Shown here one piece after another: positions 22,284 through 29,254 of a stretch of DNA of 35,334 nucleotides (its first letter is position 1; the number at the start of each line of letters is the position of its first letter). A model generated the notes under the pieces. That model did not search any database. It saw only the letters and a program-made list of their open reading frames with translations, and was not told where the DNA came from. The stretch covers positions 1 through 35,334 of the IMG/VR virus record IMGVR_UViG_3300020711_000023; one strand, 5' to 3'. Made by a program: the position numbers and the translations under genes. This DNA comes from a virus.

Positions 22284-23179
22284 ACGATCAAGCAGATTTT
22301 GCACCAGAGATAAGGCGTTCCGCCATATGGTCAGGTGACAGTCGTAAGGTCGCTAATGGCAAGATGGTAGATGTCATCTTAGAGAAGCAAGGTAAGAAGG
22401 AGCTAAAAGACCTCTCAGGCGTGGAAGCAGTGCAGATGGGTCATGTCATGCAACCTTTGATTGGAAAGCTGGCTCAAGATCGTTTAAAGATGGAGTTAAA
22501 AGATGCTGATTACTCGATTACCCATTCAAAGCATACTTGGTTTAAATCTCATTTTGATTTCATTAGTGCTGATGGTGGTGTGCTTGTTGAAGCTAAAAAC
22601 TACAACGCAGCAGTTCGCTCTAAGTTTGATCCCGACACTAATCGGATTCCTGATGCTGATTACGCACAACTTGTCCACGAAGCTGCTTGCCACAATGTTA
22701 ATCGGATCTTTTTGGCTGTTTTATTTGGTGGTCAAGAGTTTCATACCTTTGAATTTACTATTTCAGACCAAGAAAAAGATGATCTCATACAGAAAATGGC
22801 TACAGTTTGGGGTCATTGCCAAGCGGGTACGCTTCCGCCAGCAGAAACCATTGAGCAAACTAAGATCATTTACCCGTCATCCTCTACTGCGGTGGTTACG
22901 GCTACACAGCAAGTTGAGTTGGCTATCGCTCAGTTACGGGATGTCAAGAATCAGATTAAACACCTTGAAGCTACTGAGGAGCAGATTGAAGTGGCTGTCC
23001 GAAATCTTATGGGAGAGTGCCAAGAGATTAGAACAGTGGATGGACAGACATTAGTTTCTTGGAAGTCCTCTAAAAGCTCTAAGAAGTTCTCAGCATCACT
23101 GTTTCAGAGTGCCATGCCTGATATTTATGAGCAGTTTGTAGTCGAGCAGCCAGGTTCTCGGAGGTTCTTAGTCAAATGA
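22280..23179 (+). CDS. YqaJ/lambda-exonuclease-type recombinase nuclease
   Basis: 299 residues. The PD-(D/E)xK core of YqaJ-type viral exonucleases is visible: MGHVMQPLIGKLAQDRL (about residues 53-69), HFDFISADGG with Asp93, and VEAKNYN with Glu104 and Lys106, followed by DADYAQLVHEAACHNVNRIF, the conserved Gln/His helix. The C-terminal third is a coiled coil (QLRDVKNQIKHLEATEEQIE) common in this group. It resects DNA ends to make 3' single strands for the annealing protein at 23857-24681. RBS GGAGG. Confidence 0.88.
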   Translation: MNDQADFAPEIRRSAIWSGDSRKVANGKMVDVILEKQGKKELKDLSGVEAVQMGHVMQPLIGKLAQDRLKMELKDADYSITHSKHTWFKSHFDFISADGGVLVEAKNYNAAVRSKFDPDTNRIPDADYAQLVHEAACHNVNRIFLAVLFGGQEFHTFEFTISDQEKDDLIQKMATVWGHCQAGTLPPAETIEQTKIIYPSSSTAVVTATQQVELAIAQLRDVKNQIKHLEATEEQIEVAVRNLMGECQEIRTVDGQTLVSWKSSKSSKKFSASLFQSAMPDIYEQFVVEQPGSRRFLVK

Positions 23180-23391
23180 CAAAACCAAAAACATTTAAAC
23201 AAATAATGAATAAGTTAGTTTATCAAGAACAAGTTATTTCTGGCACAGAGGAGGAAATAAATGATATGGAGATGGACATACATGATTTGAAAGTGGAAAA
23301 CGCAAGATTAAAAGATGCTTTAGTTAAATATGCCCACAAAATCATTTATTTACAATCAATTATTAAGGGGTTCAAAGATGACCAACATTGA
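23176..23391 (+). CDS. coiled-coil protein, 71 aa
   Basis: Overlaps the exonuclease stop by 4 bases. Almost entirely a charged coiled coil (GTEEEINDMEMDIHDLKVEN; ARLKDALVKYAHKIIYLQSI). It resembles in style the 89-aa protein on the other side of the exonuclease. Function unknown. Confidence 0.6.
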   Translation: MTKPKTFKQIMNKLVYQEQVISGTEEEINDMEMDIHDLKVENARLKDALVKYAHKIIYLQSIIKGFKDDQH

Positions 23392-23467
23392 TATTGCAAT
23401 TTGGGTGATGGCTGCCAGCTCAGTCATTGATACAGTAATTACATTAGCGGAGATGATTCATGCGTGA
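23378..23467 (+). CDS. 29-aa hydrophobic mini-protein
   Basis: ATG at 23378, with AAGGGG 9 bases upstream, opens 29 codons (MTNIDIAIWVMAASSVIDTV and ITLAEMIHA) ending TGA 23465-23467. It overlaps the gene before by 14 bases and the HNH gene by 8, the dense packing seen in this operon. Hydrophobic enough to be membrane-associated. It fills the only gap between those genes; still, short frames arise by chance. Confidence 0.45.
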   Translation: MTNIDIAIWVMAASSVIDTVITLAEMIHA

Positions 23468-23879
23468 TATTCCAGAATATGAATATTTGTATGCTGTAAC
23501 TGTTCAAGGTTTGATATGGTCTTATCCCAATAAAATACATGAAGGAAGGTATTTAAAACCTTGCAAAACAAGAAACGGGTATTTTCAAGTTGTTTTATCT
23601 AAAGAAGGTAAGACTAAAAAGTTTTATGTTCATCGCCTGGTTGCACAAGTTTATCTTTTGCAAGACGAAAAAAGACTTCATGTGAATCATAAAGATGGGG
23701 ATAAATTAAATAATTGGGTTAGCAATCTTGAATGGGTAACGCCATCCGAAAATAAGCAGCACGCATTTAAGACTGGATTAACAAAGATGAAGCCTTCACA
23801 AATTGAGGCATCAAGACGCAATATTACGCATTACAACCTAACTAAAGGAAAAAATCATGTCCAACATAATCCCGTTTGA
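23460..23879 (+). CDS. HNH homing endonuclease (NUMOD4 + HNH)
   Basis: 139 residues. An N-terminal NUMOD4-like segment (EYEYLYAVTVQGLIWSYPNK) precedes an HNH domain: HRLVAQVYLLQDEKRLHVNH, KDGDKLNNWVSNLEWVTPSE and NKQHAF, with His-Asn-His type residues. It sits between the exonuclease and RecT genes, which normally adjoin, so it is probably a mobile insertion. Its last 43 bases contain the CCTAACTA element and RBS of the RecT gene, and it overlaps that gene by 23 bases. Confidence 0.82.
   Translation: MRDIPEYEYLYAVTVQGLIWSYPNKIHEGRYLKPCKTRNGYFQVVLSKEGKTKKFYVHRLVAQVYLLQDEKRLHVNHKDGDKLNNWVSNLEWVTPSENKQHAFKTGLTKMKPSQIEASRRNITHYNLTKGKNHVQHNPV
23837..23844 (+). promoter_or_regulatory. CCTAACTA leader element, copy 5 (RecT gene), inside the HNH gene
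   Basis: ACAACCTAACTAAAGGA, 12 bases before the ATG at 23857. The element is also coding sequence for the end of the HNH protein. Confidence 0.6.
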
Positions 23880-24681
23880 CGAGAAAGTTAAATTAGCAGA
23901 GGCGTTTGCCAAGTCCAAGTTATTTGGAATGACTGATGCAAACCAAGTATTAGCTCTCATGGCAGTTTGTGAGGCAGAGGGTATTCATCCCGCTAAAGCA
24001 GTTCAGGAATACCATGTTATCCAAGGCAGACCAGCATTGAAGGCTGATGCGATGCTTGCCCGTTTCCAAAATGCAGGTGGCAAAGTCGAATGGAAGGAGT
24101 ACACAGATGAGCAAGTTACAGGAGTTTTTTCACATCCCAACGGGGGTAACCTTGCGGTTACATGGACCATTGGACAAGCCACCAAAATTGGTCTTGTTAA
24201 ACCAGGAAGCGGATGGCAAAAGTTTCCCAGAGCGATGCTCAGAAGCCGTTGTATTTCAGAGGGGATTAGATCAGTTTTCCCTGGATCTGTTACGGGGTTC
24301 TACTCGCCAGATGAAGTCGAAAACTTCGAAACCCAGACCGCCAAGCCTACCGTATTAAAAGACATGGGATCAGTCATTCCTAGCGTAGTGGATCTTTCCG
24401 CTATTCCTGATGACATCCCTGATATGGCATTGCCGATGTATGTTCCTGGTAATGATGTTCCGTATGCGCATTATGTTTGTAAAGATGATTGGATTGATGG
24501 TTTCGCAGAGATGCACGCCAAGATCCATGAATCAAGCAAGATGACACCAGAGGAAAAGTTCTCCAAGATAAAGGCATTTAGAGATGTCAATGAAGCCTAT
24601 ACAAAAACATTTGACGGCAATACTACAGCGAAGTTCTTATCAAAACTCCAAGCAATTAGAAAGGAAATCAACAATGGCTAA
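23857..24681 (+). CDS. recT: RecT-family single-strand annealing protein
   Basis: 274 residues. The family core is clear: ALMAVCEAEGIHPAKAVQEY, HVIQGRPALKADAMLARFQN, then VEWKEYTDEQ, TWTIGQATKIGL and the conserved basic WQKFPRAMLRSRCISEGIRS. It coats single strands produced by the YqaJ-type exonuclease and anneals complementary DNA, giving a Red-like recombination pair. The C-terminal region after residue 160 is variable and acidic. With no phage polymerase or helicase, this pair may drive concatemer formation. Confidence 0.88.
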   Translation: MSNIIPFDEKVKLAEAFAKSKLFGMTDANQVLALMAVCEAEGIHPAKAVQEYHVIQGRPALKADAMLARFQNAGGKVEWKEYTDEQVTGVFSHPNGGNLAVTWTIGQATKIGLVKPGSGWQKFPRAMLRSRCISEGIRSVFPGSVTGFYSPDEVENFETQTAKPTVLKDMGSVIPSVVDLSAIPDDIPDMALPMYVPGNDVPYAHYVCKDDWIDGFAEMHAKIHESSKMTPEEKFSKIKAFRDVNEAYTKTFDGNTTAKFLSKLQAIRKEINNG

Positions 24682-24940
24682 TGGTCATATCGCCCAGATG
24701 GGCAAAGGTGTTCTGTTTCAGAACGAAAAGAAAACCAATGAGCGTTCACCCGACTGGAAAGGTACGCTATTGCTCTCAGAGGACTATAAAGCGGGTCAAA
24801 CACTCAAGATTGCGGGATGGACTAAGCAAACCCCTAAAGGTAGCTTAATTAGCTTATCTGAGGATAACTGGAAACCACAGAACCCTGGCGTTTATCCAAA
24901 AGAAGTGAATCGTGTCGATGATTCCGAAATTCCGTTTTAA
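24674..24940 (+). CDS. small protein with SSB-like C-terminal tip, 88 aa
   Basis: Start at 24674 (MANGHIAQMGKGVLFQNEKK), overlapping the RecT stop, with AAAGGAAA upstream. The core (SPDWKGTLLLSEDYKAGQTL, KIAGWTKQTPKGSLISL) reads as a short beta barrel, and the protein ends VDDSEIPF, close to the acidic DDDIPF tip by which bacterial SSB recruits partner proteins. A minimal single-stranded DNA-binding protein or an SSB mimic is likely. It is half the length of a normal SSB (about 170 residues). Confidence 0.65.
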   Translation: MANGHIAQMGKGVLFQNEKKTNERSPDWKGTLLLSEDYKAGQTLKIAGWTKQTPKGSLISLSEDNWKPQNPGVYPKEVNRVDDSEIPF

Positions 24941-24950
24941 GGAGAAAATT

Positions 24951-25097
24951 ATGAAAAAATTTGTTATTGCTTATGTAATATCTTTACTTTTTGTAACCAG
25001 CGTGTTTGCAGCCACAAAATGTGAGCGTGACATCAATGGTGGTGTTTGCTGCTGGGATACCAATACCGAAGGACCATTTAAACCAATTAACTGCTGA
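24951..25097 (+). CDS. secreted Cys-rich mini-protein, 48 aa
   Basis: ATG at 24951 after AAGGAG. Residues 1-20 are a clear Sec signal peptide (MKKFVIAYVISLLFVTSVFA) with cleavage likely after Ala20. The 28-residue mature part has Cys24, Cys33, Cys34 and Cys48, enough for two disulfides. It would act in the periplasm or outside the cell. It lies between the SSB-like and RusA genes, sharing one base with the latter. No known family; superinfection exclusion is one possible role. Confidence 0.68.
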   Translation: MKKFVIAYVISLLFVTSVFAATKCERDINGGVCCWDTNTEGPFKPINC

Positions 25098-25480
25098 TGA
25101 TTTACATAAACTTACCTTACCCGCCATCAATCAATAACTATTGGATTGCTAGTGGGCATCGTAGGTTTATAAGCCAACGGGGAAGGGATTTTAAGAATCA
25201 TGTTGCAGAATATTGTGCGGAATGGCGTGTACCTAAGTTTGGAGATGCTCCCATGTGGGTTGAAATCGTCTTACATCCAAGATCCAAAAAACTCATGGAT
25301 ATTGACAACTGTATTAAGCCCATTTTGGATGCCTTACAAGATGCTGGAGTTTTCGATGACGATTGCCAGGTACAACGGGTATCTATTACAAGAGGTGTGC
25401 CGAAAAAGGGTGGCGGTTGTGTAGTCATGCTTGATCGGATGGAGGATCACTCCGCAAGCTCAGATGCGAATTTGGCGTAA
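25097..25480 (+). CDS. rusA: RusA-family Holliday junction resolvase
   Basis: 127 residues, the usual length. The start INLPYPPSINNYW is the family's signature, and the catalytic acidic cluster is present: LMDIDNCIKPILDAL (Asp68, Asp70, Asp78) and GVFDDDCQV (Asp87-89). It cuts four-way junctions formed by recombination, in keeping with the exonuclease and RecT genes upstream. Confidence 0.9.
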   Translation: MIYINLPYPPSINNYWIASGHRRFISQRGRDFKNHVAEYCAEWRVPKFGDAPMWVEIVLHPRSKKLMDIDNCIKPILDALQDAGVFDDDCQVQRVSITRGVPKKGGGCVVMLDRMEDHSASSDANLA

Positions 25481-25552
25481 ATTAGCCAGATAGTTAGGTG
25501 GGCTACGGTGAGGGTCTTTTTGAGCAGCTCACCACTATTTATGGGGATAAAT

Positions 25553-25639
25553 ATGACATTATTATTTTGGCGTAAAAAGAAGTGCTACGAAATAGTGAAA
25601 GTTTGTAAGGATTGCGTGGTTATCAAGGAGTTTGTATGA
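25553..25639 (+). CDS. 28-aa basic Cys-containing mini-protein (tentative)
   Basis: Frame from ATG 25553 (an in-frame ATG also at 25541) to TGA 25637-25639: MTLLFWRKKKCYEIVKVCKD and CVVIKEFV. A GGGGAT lies upstream and the stop overlaps the next ATG by 4 bases, which argues for translation. Too short for any family assignment; the three Cys residues are notable. Confidence 0.4.
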   Translation: MTLLFWRKKKCYEIVKVCKDCVVIKEFV

Positions 25640-25908
25640 CAGTCGCTCAGACTTCGATTAACGCTTATAAAGAACATAGGGCTAGTGGCAAAGTAGGCGC
25701 ACAAGCTAAAGCCATATTGGACTTTATGAACCTTGGTGAGAGTTATTCACGCAGAGAGCTTCATGTTTTAACTGGATTAGAGTTAAGTTCAATTTGCGGT
25801 AGGGTCAATGAATTACTAGAGATGGGGATGCTTAAGGAAGGATCTAAGCGCAAATGTATGGTTACTAAAAAGACGGTTTCACCTGTTATTAAGGATTCGT
25901 TGTTTTAA
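25636..25908 (+). CDS. winged-helix DNA-binding protein, 90 aa
   Basis: Start at 25636 (MTVAQTSINAYKEHRASGKV) with CAAGGAG upstream. The core AKAILDFMNLGESYSRREL, HVLTGLELSSICGRVNELLE, MGMLKEGSKRKC is a typical winged helix-turn-helix with recognition helix and wing. It could regulate the downstream TPP/radical SAM cassette (its stop touches the next ATG) or act as a replication factor. No effector domain is present. Confidence 0.7.
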   Translation: MTVAQTSINAYKEHRASGKVGAQAKAILDFMNLGESYSRRELHVLTGLELSSICGRVNELLEMGMLKEGSKRKCMVTKKTVSPVIKDSLF

Positions 25909-26525
25909 TGAAAAATTGCGCAAAAGAAGATTTGATTGCGTTTGAGAAAGCGGTAGCATCTCATTGGGAAGCGGGAGATTTACCCTACCTCATTCACCTA
26001 TCAGGCGGTAATGAGGATTTTTTGATTGACTTGTTCAAGGAGATTAAAGATGGAGATTGGATTTTCAGCACTCATCGGAATCACCATCACGCTCTATTGG
26101 CTGGAATACCCGCAAATGAGCTTATGGCAAGCATTTTGGATGGCGATTCTATGTTTATTTTCGACAATAACCGTCACTTTTTTACTTCGAGCATTTTATC
26201 TGGCACTTGCGCTATTGCAACAGGTCTGGCTTATGCTTTAAAAGAAGAAGGTAGCTCTAGTAGGGTCTGGTGTTTCTTAGGTGATGGTGCAGAAGAACAA
26301 GGACACTTCTATGAGGCGGTAATGATGGTCCAAGGACATGATCTACCTTGTACATTTATTATTGAAGATAACAACCGTAGCGTAGATTCAACGCTAGAGG
26401 AACGCTTACCTTATCAGTTTAGGTTTAGGCTGCCAGGATGCGTAATCCGCAACAACTACGATCCTACCTATCCTCATGCTGGCAACGGCACTAAAAAGCA
26501 TATTGTTTTTAAGGATGTTAAATGA
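25908..26525 (+). CDS. TPP-dependent enzyme, E1 alpha-like subunit
   Basis: 205 residues, shorter than cellular E1 alpha (about 320-400). It keeps the cofactor parts: STHRNHHHALLAGIPANELM (the His-rich E1 alpha loop), SGTCAIATGLAYALKE, and the TPP/Mg motif FLGDGAEEQGHFYEA (GDG at 125-127) ending in IIEDNN (Asn155-156), the standard 28-residue spacing. It binds thiamine pyrophosphate and would act with the beta-type protein encoded 4 bases into its end. No E2 or E3 gene exists here, so a dehydrogenase complex is unlikely; ketol/aldehyde transfer or decarboxylation is inferred. Confidence 0.82.
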   Translation: MKNCAKEDLIAFEKAVASHWEAGDLPYLIHLSGGNEDFLIDLFKEIKDGDWIFSTHRNHHHALLAGIPANELMASILDGDSMFIFDNNRHFFTSSILSGTCAIATGLAYALKEEGSSSRVWCFLGDGAEEQGHFYEAVMMVQGHDLPCTFIIEDNNRSVDSTLEERLPYQFRFRLPGCVIRNNYDPTYPHAGNGTKKHIVFKDVK

Positions 26526-27037
26526 GCTACAAGGATGAGCTTACTAAAGCCAATACCAAATTAGCCCAAAACCCTCAAGTGCGTTTTATTGGCTATGGTC
26601 TTAAAAAAGGCAGAGCATTAGGTACGCTAAAAGAAGTGGCAGATAGTCAGATTATTGAGATGCCTGTAGCAGAGAACCTGATGATGGGGTTTGCAATAGG
26701 ACTATCACTCAAGGGATACCTCCCAGTGGTCTTTATTGAGCGTATGGACTTCTTAATGAACGCAATGGATGCAATGGTCAACCATTTAGACAAAATAGCC
26801 AAAATCTCTCATGGTGAGTTCCACCCAAAAGTCATTATTCGTTGCATTGTGGGCAATACCAAGAAGCCTCTTTATACAGGCGCTACTCATACTCAAGATT
26901 TAACCGAAGGAATACGCCAAATGGTGAGCTTTCCTGTGTGGAAAATGAAAGATGAGGGTGATATTGAAGTGTTTTATGACCTTGCCAGCAAGACTTTTGA
27001 TTCCGTAATGTTGGTCGAATATAAGGATTTAGCGTGA
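26522..27037 (+). CDS. TPP-dependent enzyme, E1 beta-like (transketolase Pyr) subunit
   Basis: 171 residues, only the pyrimidine-binding domain of an E1 beta subunit. Visible are IIEMPVAENLMMGFAIGLSL (Glu51, the TPP-activating glutamate), YLPVVFIERMDFLMNAMDAM, VNHLDKIAKIS and TGATHTQDL (His123, matching the conserved HSQ/HTQ His). The C-terminal transketolase domain of usual E1 beta is absent. With the alpha-like protein it forms a complete split TPP site. It overlaps its neighbours by 4 bases on each side. Confidence 0.82.
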   Translation: MSYKDELTKANTKLAQNPQVRFIGYGLKKGRALGTLKEVADSQIIEMPVAENLMMGFAIGLSLKGYLPVVFIERMDFLMNAMDAMVNHLDKIAKISHGEFHPKVIIRCIVGNTKKPLYTGATHTQDLTEGIRQMVSFPVWKMKDEGDIEVFYDLASKTFDSVMLVEYKDLA

Positions 27038-28128
27038 AAAGCAATAAATATAGCGATTTTAAGATCTTTCATCATCCAGAAAAGCTGATTTCTTTTGGGG
27101 CGGGGAAGGTTACTGCACCTGTGTATGTTCGGGTCAAGCCAATTAACCTTTGTAATCACGGATGTTTCTTTTGCGTGTATAGCACTGGTTTTAGAGTAAA
27201 AGACGGTGGAGAAGAAGAACACATCGTTAGCGGTATGCACGAGGACATGAAGGAAGATGACATCATCCCTAGAGATAAGATGATTGAGATCTTGCATGAC
27301 CTAGCCAACATGGGTACTAAAGCTATTACATGGAGTGGGGGTGGAGAGCCATTGATGCACCCTGATATAGCAGACTTCATGCGCTTAACATTAGCTCTCA
27401 AGATGGACCTATCCATCATCACCAATGGTCAGAACCTAGTTAAAGAAAAAGCGGAAGTCTTAGCCAAAGCCAAGTGGGTGCGTGTATCAATGGATTACAC
27501 CAATGGCGAGGAAATGAAGCGGTTTAGGAATGTGCCAGAAAAGAGTTTTGATAGCATCATCCGCAATCTAAGAGGTTTTGCGGGAATGAAAGATGCGGGA
27601 TGTGATCTGGCTGTTAATTATATTGTGCATCGCAACAATTACAAAAATCTTGGGGGACTAACCCAGTTATTAAAAGATAGCGGTGTTGAAAATGTGCGTT
27701 TCAGTCCAATGTATGTACCAGACTTTTATGAATACCATAAACCGATAGCAGAGGAAGTTAATGAACAGCTTAAAAACATTCAAAAGATATGTGATGATCG
27801 CTTTACTGTTAACAGCACTTACAACATTACTCCTGGGAGTAGTCACTCTCATACTAGAAGCTATCACAAGTGCTTCATTATGCAGACCGTACCCGTCATC
27901 GGTGCAGACCTCAATGTATATGCTTGTCATAACAAAGCCTACGATAAGTCAGGATGTATAGGATCTATCAAAGACAGTAGCTTTCATAGGCTATGGTTTA
28001 GCCCTGAAACACAAGCCTATATGGACAAATTCAATGCTAAGACCACTTGTATGCACGAGTGTTCTAACGACAGAAAGAACATATTGATTAACGAAGTCAT
28101 TAACGCTAGTACCGACAACTTTATTTAA
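27034..28128 (+). CDS. radical SAM enzyme with SPASM-like C-terminus
   Basis: 364 residues, GTG start overlapping the previous stop. The iron-sulfur motif is CNHGCFFC (Cys40, Cys44, Cys47), followed by the SAM-binding TWSGGGEPLMHP (about 99-110), a SIITNGQNL strand and VRVSMDYTNGEEMKRFR. The C-terminal region has further cysteines (VYACHNKAYDKSGCIGSIKD; TTCMHECSNDRKN), like the auxiliary-cluster SPASM/twitch region, and a SFHRLWFSPE motif typical of that group. Such enzymes modify peptides, sugars or other small molecules by radical chemistry. Substrate unknown; coupling to the TPP enzyme suggests one pathway. Confidence 0.88.
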   Translation: MKSNKYSDFKIFHHPEKLISFGAGKVTAPVYVRVKPINLCNHGCFFCVYSTGFRVKDGGEEEHIVSGMHEDMKEDDIIPRDKMIEILHDLANMGTKAITWSGGGEPLMHPDIADFMRLTLALKMDLSIITNGQNLVKEKAEVLAKAKWVRVSMDYTNGEEMKRFRNVPEKSFDSIIRNLRGFAGMKDAGCDLAVNYIVHRNNYKNLGGLTQLLKDSGVENVRFSPMYVPDFYEYHKPIAEEVNEQLKNIQKICDDRFTVNSTYNITPGSSHSHTRSYHKCFIMQTVPVIGADLNVYACHNKAYDKSGCIGSIKDSSFHRLWFSPETQAYMDKFNAKTTCMHECSNDRKNILINEVINASTDNFI

Positions 28129-28136
28129 GGAAAATC

Positions 28137-28916
28137 ATGGCAACTAAGAAGAAGGCAGTATCAAAAGAACCCGTACAACCGATTATTTTTATTGCCACCC
28201 CCATGTATGGCGGTATGTGCGCTGGCTTTTACACTCAGTCGATATTGCAATCCATTAGCGTATTAAGCCAAGCGGGAATCCAAACTCAGTTTAGCTTTAT
28301 GTTTAACGAGAGCTTGATTACTAGGGCTAGAAACGCTTTAGCGCATACTTTCTTGAAGTCCAACTCTACCCATTTGATGTTTATTGATGCAGACATCAAA
28401 TTCAGACCAGAGGACATTGTGAGAATGATCCAAGCTGATAAAGACATCATCTGCGGTATCTACCCTAAAAAAGAGATCAATTGGAATAGCACCAAGCAAG
28501 CAATGGATGCAGGTGTTCCTAATGACCAGTTAAAGAGCCATACAGGAAGTTTTGTAGTTAACCTAGTTGACTATGCGGGTGAAGTTACTGTTCCCATAGA
28601 TCAACCAGTAGAGATCTTTAATGGCGGTACTGGCTTTATGTTGATTAAACGCAAGGTGTTTGAGAAGCTCAAGAAAAAAGTACCTTCTTACACCAATGAT
28701 GTAGGAGATCTTTCAGGTCAGTTAAATCACGCAGAGCAGATCCATGAATACTTTGCTACCTCGATTGAACCTGATAGCAATCGCTTGCTTTCAGAGGATT
28801 ATCACTTTTGCCGTATTTGGAGATTAGCGGGTGGAAAAGTGTTTGCAGCGCCTTGGGCTAACTTAGGACATTTAGGAAGCTACTTGTTTGAAGGGCAACT
28901 TACTCCAGCGCCTTGA
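28137..28916 (+). CDS. GT-A-like glycosyltransferase, last gene of the cassette
   Basis: 259 residues. After a Lys-rich start, PIIFIATPMYGG begins a nucleotide-sugar fold; FNESLITRARNALAHTFLKS and HLMFIDADIKFRPEDIVRMI contain the DxD (Asp84, Asp86), and FNGGTGFMLIKRKVFEKL and SEDYHFCRIWRLAGGKVFAA complete the pattern of phage GT-A proteins. It follows the radical SAM gene by 8 bases with an AAGGAAA RBS. Its 3' end overlaps the convergent DUF2061 gene by 17 bases. Confidence 0.8.
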   Translation: MATKKKAVSKEPVQPIIFIATPMYGGMCAGFYTQSILQSISVLSQAGIQTQFSFMFNESLITRARNALAHTFLKSNSTHLMFIDADIKFRPEDIVRMIQADKDIICGIYPKKEINWNSTKQAMDAGVPNDQLKSHTGSFVVNLVDYAGEVTVPIDQPVEIFNGGTGFMLIKRKVFEKLKKKVPSYTNDVGDLSGQLNHAEQIHEYFATSIEPDSNRLLSEDYHFCRIWRLAGGKVFAAPWANLGHLGSYLFEGQLTPAP

Positions 28917-29100
28917 TCTTTAACCAGATACGCTCATGTAGCCAATACAGGGCTATCTTGGTAAATAACTCTATAAACGCAATGGAGAAAGCAAGGGAGA
29001 CATGACCAGTGATAATCCAAGACAAAACAAATGTGTCAAGGCTACCTGTCATGCGCCAAGTAACTGCTTTAGCTAAAGACTTGTAATGAGAGTCGATGAT
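28900..29100 (-). CDS. DUF2061 membrane protein without a canonical start codon
   Basis: The minus-strand frame ending TAA at 28900-28902 encodes IIDSHYKSLAKAVTWR then MTGSLDTFVLSWIITGHVSL, AFSIAFIELFTKIALYWLHE and RIWLKIKALE: the whole DUF2061 pattern (KAxTWRxxGxxDT and YxxHExxW) with two membrane helices. The only ATG (29052) would cut off the conserved N-terminal part. AAAAGGG lies before ATC codons at 29100 and 29097, so a rare ATC start or a point change from ATG is likely. It follows the 50-aa gene by one base and overlaps the rightward glycosyltransferase gene by 17 bases. Confidence 0.65.
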   Translation of the reverse strand: MIDSHYKSLAKAVTWRMTGSLDTFVLSWIITGHVSLAFSIAFIELFTKIALYWLHERIWLKIKALE

Positions 29101-29101
29101 C

Positions 29102-29254
29102 CTAACCCTTTTTACTTGCTCGCTTGGATCGTTTTGATTTACGCTTTTCTGATAGCGCTATTGCTACCGCTTGTTTTTGCTTTCGACCTTCTCCTATCAG
29201 CTTGCGGATGTTTGCTGACACAGTCTTATTTGTTACACCTTTAGCGAGTGGCAT
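29102..29254 (-). CDS. small basic protein, 50 aa (MPLxKG...QAVAIAL family)
   Basis: ATG at 29254 with GATGAGG upstream; ends TAG 29102-29104. MPLAKGVTNKTVSANIRKLI followed by GRKQKQAVAIALSEKRKSKR matches a family of short phage proteins with the pattern MPL.KG......NI..L...G....QAVAIAL and a Lys/Arg tail. No function known. It overlaps the Rz gene end by 14 bases. Confidence 0.72.
   Translation of the reverse strand: MPLAKGVTNKTVSANIRKLIGEGRKQKQAVAIALSEKRKSKRSKRASKKG

Noticed and set aside
25491-25498. Reverse-complement CCTAACTA (TAGTTAGG)
   Set aside because: It points to the minus strand where no gene starts; not counted as a leader element.
25481-25552. Possible tRNA or terminator after the RusA gene
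   Set aside because: GGTGAG/CTCACC can pair with a 15-base loop, but there is no T-arm, CCA-like end or U-run placement for either.
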